DNA of 32,149 nucleotides, from the NCBI GenBank assembly GCA_015063485.1, contig SVUA01000018.1, positions 1-32,149 on the forward strand, written 5' to 3'. Shown here one piece after another: positions 20,780-27,925 of this stretch. This DNA is from Oscillospiraceae bacterium. GTDB lineage: Bacteria; Bacillota; Clostridia; Oscillospirales; CAG-272. The notes under the pieces are model-generated. The model searched no databases, was not told the origin of the DNA, and was given only the letters and a program-made list of their open reading frames with translations. The translations under genes were made by a program, and so were the position numbers. Within the stretch, counting starts at the first letter, position 1; every line of letters begins with the position of its first letter.

Positions 20780-21880
20780 TTATTCCTTGGCTATCTGTTC
20801 AAATGCCGCGCGAATGACCTTATCCATATCGTAATAGCGGTATTCTCCAAGACGTCCGCCGAATATAACGTTCTCTTCCTTCTCGGCAAGAGCGCGGTAT
20901 TTTTCATAAAGCTCACCGTTCTTCTCGTTGTTAACGGGATAATACGGCTCGTCACCGGGCTTCCATTCGACAGAATACTCACGGCTGATAATGGTTTTCG
21001 GCTGAGTTCCGAAAGCAAAGTGCTTATGCTCTATGATACGGGTAAACGGCGTTTCTCTGTCGGTATAATTGACGACCGCGTTACCCTGATAGTTCTCCAT
21101 ATCAAGCGTTTCTGTCTCAAAGCTGACGTTTCTGTATTCAAGATTGCCGTAGCAGTGTCCGAAATAAGAATCGACTGTTCCCGTATAAACTACCTTTTCC
21201 GCGAGAGCGGAAAGCTCTTCTTTGTTCTCAAGGAAATCAACGCCAAGACGAACCTCAACTCCATCGAGCATCTTTTCTACCATAGCGGTGTATCCGTCCA
21301 CGGGAATGCCTTGATAAAGATCGTTGAAATAGTTGTTGTCATAGGTAAAACGGACAGGCAAACGGCGGATAATAAAGGGCGGAAGCTCTGTACAGTCTCT
21401 TCCCCACTGCTTCTCGGTATATCCCTTTATAAGCTTTTCGTATATATCCGTACCGATAAGATTGATCGCCTGCTCCTCAAGGTTTTTCGGATCGTCTACC
21501 TTACAAGCCGCCCTCTGTTCCTCGATCTTAGCCTTTGCCTCGTCTGGAGTGATAACGCCCCACATACGATTAAAGGTGTTCATATTAAAGGGCAGATTGT
21601 ATATCTCTCCCTTGTAATTTGCAACGGGAGAGTTGGTATAACGGTTAAATTTAGCGAATCGGTTTACGTAAGCCCACACCTCTTCGTCAGAGGTATGAAA
21701 GATATGCGCACCGTAAACGTGCACGTCGATACCCTCTACTTTTTCTGTATAGATGTTTCCGCCTATGTGATCGCGGCGGTCGATAACGAGACATTTTTTG
21801 CCTCTCTCGGTCATTATCTGCGCGAAAACAGCTCCGTAAAGTCCCGCGCCTACTATAAGATAGTCGTATGCTTTTTTCAT
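20780..21880 (-). CDS. glf: UDP-galactopyranose mutase
   Basis: 366 residues. It converts UDP-galactopyranose to UDP-galactofuranose using reduced FAD. Motifs: YLIVGAGLYGAVFAQ (FAD Rossmann), IDRRDHIGGNIYTE, VYGAHIFHT, KGYTEKQWGRD and the C-terminal VIFGGRLGEYRYYDMDKV, all typical of bacterial Glf. It supplies Galf for the surface glycan made by this locus. ATG at 21880 with a purine-rich site upstream. No Galf transferase of recognised type is adjacent; the DUF4422 and GT8 proteins are candidates for glycan assembly. Confidence 0.95.
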   Translation of the reverse strand: MKKAYDYLIVGAGLYGAVFAQIMTERGKKCLVIDRRDHIGGNIYTEKVEGIDVHVYGAHIFHTSDEEVWAYVNRFAKFNRYTNSPVANYKGEIYNLPFNMNTFNRMWGVITPDEAKAKIEEQRAACKVDDPKNLEEQAINLIGTDIYEKLIKGYTEKQWGRDCTELPPFIIRRLPVRFTYDNNYFNDLYQGIPVDGYTAMVEKMLDGVEVRLGVDFLENKEELSALAEKVVYTGTVDSYFGHCYGNLEYRNVSFETETLDMENYQGNAVVNYTDRETPFTRIIEHKHFAFGTQPKTIISREYSVEWKPGDEPYYPVNNEKNGELYEKYRALAEKEENVIFGGRLGEYRYYDMDKVIRAAFEQIAKE

Positions 21881-21917
21881 GCTTTTTTCTCCCTTTTACT
21901 ATCTGATCATCGAGGTA

Positions 21918-22679
21918 TTACTTGTGCAGTTTATCCTTCATCGCTGTCTTGACAGCCTTAAAGGTAAGCTCAGTGCTTGCGAACCATTTTTCGCATACCG
22001 AAAGCTTCTTATGACGTACCCATACGTTGATAAGTCTCTCGCCGAGGTATCCGTATATACGTCCTTGAACTCGGTCATATCCCGAAATATCCGTGTTTTC
22101 TTCAACAAAGGCAAGAACGTCGAACAACCACTTGCAATATTCGTCCGCCAAGGTCTTTTTAGCAATAAACATATTACACTGATAAGTCTTTTTCTCCTTC
22201 ATGACTGCATCAAAATCGTCAAGAAATTCGGGATACAGTGTCTCTATTGCCTTACGGGTAGTTAAAAGATCCTTTTCGTAATGAGCCGCGCAATAATGCT
22301 CGTATACGTTCTTACGCCCAAGATTGACCTTTTTCGGAAGAATGATATCCTTCGTTTTCAGTATATCAAGTATCTTCTCGGCGCTAAGCATTGAGCGAAG
22401 CTTTCTGTCGAGAGGTCTGCTTGACAGATATCTTCTGTAATGGCAAAGTCCTACAACGTCGGCATCTGAATTTTTCCAGAACCAATAAAGTCCCGTAAGT
22501 TCGCAATAGCTTCCGTTTTTCTCGGATATATTATCACCGGTGTCGTCACGCAAAAATCCGATCTCGTCCTTCCCTTTACCGCCGACCTGTATCGGAATAT
22601 ACTCCTTTGGCAGTTTTCCAGAGTTTTCAAACGGTTTGTGCGCCGCGACGTATATTTTTACATTTTCTAAGCGATCCAT
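21918..22679 (-). CDS. DUF4422 putative glycosyltransferase
   Basis: 253 residues. Matches the DUF4422 family seen in capsule and O-antigen loci: VKIYVAAHKPF at the start, IQVGGKGKDEIGFLRDDTGDNISEKN, YCELTGLYWFWKN, VVGLCHYRRYLS, and the later CNMFIAKKTLADEYCKWLFDVL. Family members are believed to be glycosyltransferases, although activity is rarely shown. Acceptor and donor are unknown; position beside glf makes Galf transfer possible. Start ATG at 22679. Confidence 0.85.
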   Translation of the reverse strand: MDRLENVKIYVAAHKPFENSGKLPKEYIPIQVGGKGKDEIGFLRDDTGDNISEKNGSYCELTGLYWFWKNSDADVVGLCHYRRYLSSRPLDRKLRSMLSAEKILDILKTKDIILPKKVNLGRKNVYEHYCAAHYEKDLLTTRKAIETLYPEFLDDFDAVMKEKKTYQCNMFIAKKTLADEYCKWLFDVLAFVEENTDISGYDRVQGRIYGYLGERLINVWVRHKKLSVCEKWFASTELTFKAVKTAMKDKLHK

Positions 22680-22710
22680 GTTGTGCCTCCTGCTTAAGAA
22701 TATTTAAAAA

Positions 22711-24381
22711 TTATTTTGCAAGATATCTGAAGAAAAATGTTTTGGTATAATCGTTTGCTATAAAGTTGCGGTCAGTTCCCTCAAGCGATCCCGTAAAGAA
22801 TCGGTTCATAGAATAGGTCCAGTCGTTTACTACAGCAAGATGCTCTTCAGCTCTTATAGTATCAATACCTCTCAGTATCTCTCGCGCTCCTGTGATCGCC
22901 CCGATAGACAAGGCGACAATAAGAAGGCAAACAGTAACTGTTTCCAAATTGAATTTTTTAACAGAAAGCGCATTTTCGTGATCGAAAAGATATTTTATAC
23001 AGAGCAGCATCAGTATAAACACTGCGGGAATAGAAGCTCTCATGCAAAAGTCAACGGACGTTCCGACAGTGATCAACGGGCATATAGCCATGATGACCCA
23101 CGTCAGATAGAATAGCGGCTCGCGGCGGTTATCTCTCCATATGAAAAACAGATATATCACACCCTCAAGGAGAAGGAAGGAAAGATATCCCCTTGCTATC
23201 TTAAGATTAAAGATAGAGCATATAAAGATAGCCGTAACAAAGCAAGTAAAGAACACTGCCTCAGCTATTCTCTTTTTCGCCAGCTTTAACACGATACATA
23301 ATATTGCCGAAGTCGCGATAAGCGATATCATTATCCACATTGCAAGCCTGTCTCTGACCAAAAATTCGGGTTGATCAAGCTGACCTACGTTTACAGCAAC
23401 GTTCGTTTTATAATAGAAGAAATATATCGGGAGCAGTGTCAATACAAGTATCACGTTCTGAGGTGTCAAAACATCTCCAAAGAATGCCTTGTGTTCTTTT
23501 TCGCGAATAGCCTTGTAAAGCTTTAACACCGCCACTCCGAGCATATATAACGCAAGTCCGACCGCGGGAAGCGGCGCACTCGAAAGCATTAATACGATAA
23601 TAAATGCGTAGTTTCGCACCTTCTTTTCGGAAATGAAGCATATTGTTGCCATCCAGCTGAGTATCGCCTGATTAAATACCCAAAAAAGACACGTGATCAT
23701 TGAGCTGAATTGGAAATATGTCCACCACTCGATATGATTTGGCATAGGAACGCCGTAAAAGGTCCTCATCACAAGCGTACCTATGATATCAAGTCCCGAA
23801 AATGCAATAAAAATGATAAGCGCAGTTTTAAATCTTTTATAGGTGTTGGCATTTAGGAATACCAATACCATAAGAATAACCACGACAACACAGATAACAG
23901 ACCAGACCCAAAGCGCAAAATTTCCAACTACCCATGCCACGTCGAGATCAGCCGTTATGCCGTAAAACATTTTGCCTATCAATGCAGGCGGAAGCCAATA
24001 TCCGATATAATATACGAGAGCCGCATTTTTCGCCGAATAAATTACAGGCCACTCAAAGCGAATGAGATCGCGGAATATCGCGTTTCGTGCAGACCAGTCA
24101 CCGCTCTGATAGTACCAATTTCCAAGTCCTGACAAAAAGCACCAGATCATTACCACGCCAATAAGCGCTCCGAGCTGCTTTTTTGTCAAGCTTATTTCTT
24201 TTTCGCAATAAAGCTCGGATTCTTTTTTTGTATCCCGAAGCGTAAAAATATACGCCGCTATCAAAAGTACCGTAACAGGAACGGCAATGTACCACCTTAA
24301 AAAGCCCAATACAAAAACGAGCGACGGCAACAACAGACAAAAATATGCAGTTTTTTTAAGTTTTGAATAAGAAATCGACAT
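22711..24381 (-). CDS. Large multi-pass membrane protein of the polysaccharide locus
   Basis: 556 residues from ATG at 24381 (AAAGGA nine to ten bases upstream); an ATG 96 bases earlier lies upstream of the promoter -10 and is rejected. About 12 hydrophobic helices with a conserved-looking outer loop near residues 90-125 (GDWSARNAIFRDLIRFEWPV, then LVYYIGYWLPPALIGK). It has the size and layout of a Wzy polymerase or a GT-C glycosyltransferase, where an acidic residue in the first outer loop is catalytic, but no firm family match can be claimed. It is first in the minus-strand operon. Confidence 0.75.
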   Translation of the reverse strand: MSISYSKLKKTAYFCLLLPSLVFVLGFLRWYIAVPVTVLLIAAYIFTLRDTKKESELYCEKEISLTKKQLGALIGVVMIWCFLSGLGNWYYQSGDWSARNAIFRDLIRFEWPVIYSAKNAALVYYIGYWLPPALIGKMFYGITADLDVAWVVGNFALWVWSVICVVVVILMVLVFLNANTYKRFKTALIIFIAFSGLDIIGTLVMRTFYGVPMPNHIEWWTYFQFSSMITCLFWVFNQAILSWMATICFISEKKVRNYAFIIVLMLSSAPLPAVGLALYMLGVAVLKLYKAIREKEHKAFFGDVLTPQNVILVLTLLPIYFFYYKTNVAVNVGQLDQPEFLVRDRLAMWIMISLIATSAILCIVLKLAKKRIAEAVFFTCFVTAIFICSIFNLKIARGYLSFLLLEGVIYLFFIWRDNRREPLFYLTWVIMAICPLITVGTSVDFCMRASIPAVFILMLLCIKYLFDHENALSVKKFNLETVTVCLLIVALSIGAITGAREILRGIDTIRAEEHLAVVNDWTYSMNRFFTGSLEGTDRNFIANDYTKTFFFRYLAK

Positions 24382-24408
24382 ATAACAATATCCTTTTTCT
24401 GTTTTTAT

Positions 24409-24437
24409 ATTATAAATAAGCGACTTGTTTTTTACAA
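24409..24437 (-). promoter_or_regulatory. Promoter of the polysaccharide operon
   Basis: Minus strand TTGTAA (24437-24432), 17-nt spacer, TATAAT (24414-24409). Confidence 0.7.
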
Positions 24438-24559
24438 ATAATCGCGTTCGAATGACAAAACTCGCAAAGATATACATTGTATATTATATCATATTAAACG
24501 ACAGTTGTCAACACAATTTGATTTTACAACATTTTCATTAAGGCAGAGCTTTATTGGAC

Positions 24560-24588
24560 TTGACAAAATGCCGTTCACATGATATACT
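24560..24588 (+). promoter_or_regulatory. Promoter of the GT8 gene
   Basis: TTGACA (24560-24565), 17-nt spacer, TATACT (24583-24588). Confidence 0.85.
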
Positions 24589-24642
24589 TGAAAGTGATCG
24601 CAAAACTTTCGCGGTTAAAATCTTTTTTAACAGGAGAAATAA

Positions 24643-25668
24643 ATGAGTACGTTAAATGTTTTGTACGCCTGCGATGAAAACTATGCTCCTTTTGCGGGCA
24701 TTTCCATGTTTTCTCTTTTTGAAAACAACCGTGATATCGAAAGAATACGAGTATATCTGGTTTCGGACAATGTAACGGATAAATCACTTTCTCTTTTGCG
24801 CGCTCAAGCAGAAAGCTTTGAAAGAGAGCTTATTATAATTGATGCTGCATCCATCGTTGATATTATCAAAAAGCTGAATATTCCGTCCTATCGCGGTTCA
24901 TATACGACAAATTTCCGCATGTTCTTCCACACCTTTGTAGATCCTGACGTCGACAAGCTTTTGTATATAGACTGCGATACGATAGTAGCTTCTTCTCTCG
25001 CTCCACTTCTCACGCTCGACATGCAAGGCAAAGCCGTGGCTGTCGTAAGAGATTCGCTTACGACCTCATACAAAACGCTTATAGGGCTTGACGAAAACGA
25101 CGCTTACTTTAACGCGGGAATAACCTTTATCGATGTAAAGATCTGGACCGAGAAAAAGATAACTGAGCGTTTGCTCGATCACATTCAGAACGTCCGTTCG
25201 CGCTACTGTAATCCCGATCAAGATCTTTTGAACATCGCTCTTCGCAACGATAAATACATTCTGCCTCCCGAATATAATTTTCAGCCCTCTCACAGAGCGT
25301 TTTCGGATAAGACGTATTTTTCGGCGTACCGCCATACCTCGTATTATTCGCACGAGGAGCTTGAAAACGCAAGAAAGAATCCCGTCATTCTCCACACCTA
25401 CCGTTTTATCGGCGATTTTCCGTGGCACAAGGGCAACGTTCACCCCGATACACCTATATTCGACGATTATATGAAACGCTCTCTTTGGAGCGATTATGAA
25501 AAGAAGCCCGCGGGACGCGGCATGATATTTACCATAGAAAAGCTAATGTACCGTTTTCTCCCCAAACGCCTGTTTTTCAAGATATTCGCGGCATTTACCA
25601 CAAGACAGTTTGAAAAGCAGAACGCGGCTATCGTTGAGGATATGAAAAAGAACACAGGAAGCGTTTGA
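24643..25668 (+). CDS. Glycosyltransferase family 8 protein
   Basis: 341 residues. Retaining GT-A glycosyltransferase: NVLYACDENYAPFAGISMFSL at the N-terminus (donor binding), LLYIDCDTIV with the metal-binding DxD, AYFNAGITFIDVKIW, NPDQDLLNIAL and a C-terminal HTYRFIGDFPWHKG in place of the usual HxxGxxKPW. Family members transfer glucose or galactose from UDP-sugars onto lipopolysaccharide-like or glycoprotein acceptors. The basic, amphipathic C-terminal ~60 residues (KLMYRFLPKRLFFKIFAAF) suggest membrane association. It is divergent from the polysaccharide operon and has its own strong promoter. Confidence 0.92.
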   Translation: MSTLNVLYACDENYAPFAGISMFSLFENNRDIERIRVYLVSDNVTDKSLSLLRAQAESFERELIIIDAASIVDIIKKLNIPSYRGSYTTNFRMFFHTFVDPDVDKLLYIDCDTIVASSLAPLLTLDMQGKAVAVVRDSLTTSYKTLIGLDENDAYFNAGITFIDVKIWTEKKITERLLDHIQNVRSRYCNPDQDLLNIALRNDKYILPPEYNFQPSHRAFSDKTYFSAYRHTSYYSHEELENARKNPVILHTYRFIGDFPWHKGNVHPDTPIFDDYMKRSLWSDYEKKPAGRGMIFTIEKLMYRFLPKRLFFKIFAAFTTRQFEKQNAAIVEDMKKNTGSV

Positions 25669-25728
25669 AAACTTTCTTAAAAGAAGTTTTATGTTATCCC
25701 ATTTTGTTTTACTTTAATTGAATAAAAC

Positions 25729-25854
25729 GGACAGTCGAGGACGCCTGTCCCTACAGAGTTAAATGAAAATTGAACGTTTTTCCGTCGCCTTACGGCGAGT
25801 GATATACAAACGATTTTCTCCATACCTTGTAGGGACAGGCGTCCTCGACTGTCC
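25729..25854. repeat. Element with perfect 27-bp terminal inverted repeats
   Basis: 25729-25755 and 25828-25854 are exact inverted copies (outer part GGACAGTCGAGGACGCCTGT, inner part CCCTACA). The 72-base interior has CGTTT/AAACG enclosing TCGCC-TTAC-GGCGA followed by GTGATAT. No gene. The interior resembles part of the array at 31773-31940. MITE-like. Confidence 0.85.
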
Positions 25855-25855
25855 T

Positions 25856-25884
25856 AAAAAACAAACAAATTTATTTTTTGTTTG
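25856..25884 (-). terminator. Terminator of mgsA
   Basis: CAAACAAA/TTTGTTTG stem (25862-25869 with 25877-25884) followed on the minus strand by TTTTTT. Confidence 0.65.
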
Positions 25885-25900
25885 CTTTTCTTGTTTTATC

Positions 25901-26284
25901 TTAATTTTTAAAATATATTCCTGTTTTCATCGCCTCAAGCATAACGATAGCCGAGCTTGCGTTTGTAGCAAGCGGTATCCTCTGTACGTCGCAAAGTCTC
26001 AAAAGTGCCGAAACATCGGGCTCGTGAGGCTGTGCGGTCAGCGGGTCGCGCAAGAAAATTATAAGATCAAGCTCACCGTTCGCAAGCATAGCTCCTATCT
26101 GCTGGTCGCCGCCGAGAGGTCCGCTCTTCATACGGTGTATGGAAAGTCCCGTCTCGCCCATAATGAGCGTTCCCGTCGTTCCCGTTGCGTAAAGCTCGTG
26201 TGCGCCGAGAACGTCCTTGTATTTTTTCGCTATTTCAATTATCTCGTTTTTCTTTTTATCGTGTGCTATAAGCGCTATCTTCAT
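25901..26284 (-). CDS. mgsA: Methylglyoxal synthase
   Basis: 127 residues, the short form. It converts dihydroxyacetone phosphate to methylglyoxal and phosphate, a bypass that relieves sugar-phosphate build-up. Signature segments: [36 protein letters not shown] with the catalytic Asp, [16 protein letters not shown] and [10 protein letters not shown]. Start ATG at 26284 with AAAGGAG upstream. Monocistronic, divergent from the BMP transporter operon. Confidence 0.95.
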   Translation of the reverse strand: MKIALIAHDKKKNEIIEIAKKYKDVLGAHELYATGTTGTLIMGETGLSIHRMKSGPLGGDQQIGAMLANGELDLIIFLRDPLTAQPHEPDVSALLRLCDVQRIPLATNASSAIVMLEAMKTGIYFKN

Positions 26285-26310
26285 AAAAAACTCCTTTGGC
26301 TTTTTCTTTA

Positions 26311-26339
26311 ATTATATCATATTAATTGCAAAATTTCAA
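26311..26339 (-). promoter_or_regulatory. Promoter of mgsA
   Basis: Minus strand TTGAAA (26339-26334), 17-nt spacer, TATAAT (26316-26311). Confidence 0.7.
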
Positions 26340-26438
26340 TGCTTTTTTTACATACCGTTATTTTTTTAATTTGTATCACAGCATTTCAAAAACACTGTTT
26401 AGATAAATAAATTAGATAAATTTAATGTGAATAATTTG

Positions 26439-26467
26439 TTGACAAAGATATAATTATATGTTATAAT
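26439..26467 (+). promoter_or_regulatory. Consensus promoter of the BMP transporter operon
   Basis: TTGACA (26439-26444), exactly 17 bases, TATAAT (26462-26467). The start of transcription would fall near 26474, right at the folded leader. Confidence 0.9.
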
Positions 26468-26473
26468 AAGTTA

Positions 26474-26513
26474 TCCGGAGTCTTTGGCTCATAACCCCTC
26501 GAAAAAGGGCGGA
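26474..26513 (+). promoter_or_regulatory. Compact three-way-junction leader RNA (candidate regulatory RNA)
   Basis: P1 TCCG (26474-26477) pairs with CGGA (26510-26513). P2 is GAGTC-TTT-GGCTC (26478-26490). P3 is CCCT-CGAAAA-AGGG (26496-26509). P1/P2 and P3/P1 abut with no unpaired base; only five bases (ATAAC) join P2 and P3. It ends seven bases before the stretch holding the ribosome site. It does not match the purine, preQ1 or guanidine riboswitch cores as I know them. Confidence 0.45.
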
Positions 26514-26538
26514 AAACATTATGAGGAGGAACATTGAA

Positions 26539-27741
26539 ATGTTCAAAAAAATTCTTTCTTTGACACTCGCTGTTCTCATGCTTGCCGCTATATGCGTGTC
26601 TGCTGTTTCTTGCGGTAACGGCAAAGATGACTTCAAGCTCGGTGTTATCCTGCTTCACGACGAAGCATCCACCTACGACCTTAACTTCATCGAAGCTGTA
26701 AACAGAGCAAAAGAAAAGCTCGGACTTACCGATGAACAGGTCATCTTCAAGAAGAACATCCCCGAATCCAACGAATGCTACGAAGCTGCGGCTGACCTCG
26801 TTGACGAAGGCTGCGACATCATCTTCGCAGACAGCTTTGGTCATGAGACCTACTTGCTCAAGGCTGCAAAGGAATTCAAGGACGTTCAGTTCTGCCATGC
26901 AACAGGTACTATGGCTCACACCGAAAAGCTTGACAACTTCCACAATGCTTTCGCTTCCATTTACGAGGGAAGATTCCTTGCGGGAGTTGCTGCAGGAATG
27001 AAGCTCAATGAAATGATCTCCAACGGCGACATTACCGCTGATAAGGCTAAGATCGGTTACGTAGGCGCGTTCACCTTCGCAGAGGTTATCTCCGGATACA
27101 CCTCCTTCTTCCTCGGCGCAAAATATATCTGCCCCAGCGTTACCATGGACGTTCAGTTCACGGGTAGCTGGTACGATGAAACCGCTGAAAAGACCGCTGC
27201 AAACGCTCTTATGGATAACGGCTGCGTACTCATAAGCCAGCACGCTGACTCCATGGGTGCTCCTACAGCTTGTGAGGAAAGAAAAGTTCCTAACGTTTCT
27301 TACAATGGAAGTACCGTTTCTGCTTGCCCCAACACCTTCATCATCTCTTCCAAGATCGACTGGACTCCTTACTTCGAGTACATCTGCAACAGTGTTATAG
27401 AAGAAAAGACCATCGACCTTGACTGGACAGGAACCATCTCCACAGGTTCCGTTGCTCTTACCGAGGTAAATACTCAGGCTGCTGCTGCGGGAACTCAGGA
27501 TAAGATCAACGAGATCAAGGCTAAGCTCGTTTCGGGTGAGCTCCACGTATTCGATACCGATACGTTCACCGTTAAAGGCGAAAAGCTGACCTCTTACAAG
27601 GCAGACGTTGACACCGATGCCGACTACACTCCCGACACCGAAGTGATCAAGGACGGTTACTTCCACGAGTCCGAGTACAGAGCAGCTCCTTACTTCGATG
27701 TCAGAATCGACGGTATTACTCTGATCAACGAAAAATATTAA
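26539..27741 (+). CDS. BMP-family nucleoside-binding lipoprotein of an ABC importer
   Basis: 400 residues. The signal peptide (KKILSLTLAVLMLAAI) ends in the lipobox AVSC, with C25 as the lipidated residue. The mature protein is a BMP/Med-type periplasmic-binding-like fold: KLGVILLHDEASTYDLNFIEAV, DEGCDIIFADSFGH, FCHATGTMAHT, FHNAFASIYEGRFLAGVAAGM, KIGYVGAF and CVLISQHADSMG. Characterised members bind purine nucleosides (PnrA, BmpA types). The ATG at 26539 was chosen over that at 26521 because GAGGAGG lies just before it. A strong hairpin follows before the ATPase gene, the usual way to make more binding protein than membrane parts. Confidence 0.92.
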   Translation: MFKKILSLTLAVLMLAAICVSAVSCGNGKDDFKLGVILLHDEASTYDLNFIEAVNRAKEKLGLTDEQVIFKKNIPESNECYEAAADLVDEGCDIIFADSFGHETYLLKAAKEFKDVQFCHATGTMAHTEKLDNFHNAFASIYEGRFLAGVAAGMKLNEMISNGDITADKAKIGYVGAFTFAEVISGYTSFFLGAKYICPSVTMDVQFTGSWYDETAEKTAANALMDNGCVLISQHADSMGAPTACEERKVPNVSYNGSTVSACPNTFIISSKIDWTPYFEYICNSVIEEKTIDLDWTGTISTGSVALTEVNTQAAAAGTQDKINEIKAKLVSGELHVFDTDTFTVKGEKLTSYKADVDTDADYTPDTEVIKDGYFHESEYRAAPYFDVRIDGITLINEKY

Positions 27742-27792
27742 TAGTGTTATCTTGTTTAACACTAACTCCGGTTAGTAACTAACCGCAAAAAC

Positions 27793-27820
27793 GACAAGCG
27801 GAGCTTTTGCTCCGCTTGTC
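27793..27820 (+). terminator. Strong attenuating hairpin after the binding-protein gene
   Basis: GACAAGCGGAGC-TTTT-GCTCCGCTTGTC: a perfect 12-bp stem, but the following bases (TGTGATTTATT) are not a clean T-run. It is probably a partial terminator or an mRNA stabiliser. Confidence 0.75.
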
Positions 27821-27830
27821 TGTGATTTAT

Positions 27831-27887
27831 TACAAGCTCGAAGCCGACCGCTTAAAGTTGCTTTAAACGGCTTACTTTTAGCTTGTA
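27831..27887 (+). other. Second long hairpin between binding protein and ATPase
   Basis: TACAAGCT/AGCTTGTA, AAGCCG/CGGCTT and CTTAAAG/CTTTAA stack into one long bulged stem, followed after seven bases by CTTTTT. Another terminator or processing site, leaving low read-through into the ATPase gene. Confidence 0.65.
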
Positions 27888-27925
27888 GCAACATCTTTTT
27901 ATTTTGGATTTTTTGGAGGAGCTTC

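Noticed and set aside
26468-26538. A purine riboswitch ahead of the nucleoside transporter
   Set aside because: The conserved loop and junction bases of purine riboswitches are absent and the fold is much smaller.
26461-27762. A 433-codon minus-strand frame across the BMP gene
   Set aside because: Shadow frame produced by codon bias of the BMP lipoprotein gene; no domain and Val/Ser-rich composition.
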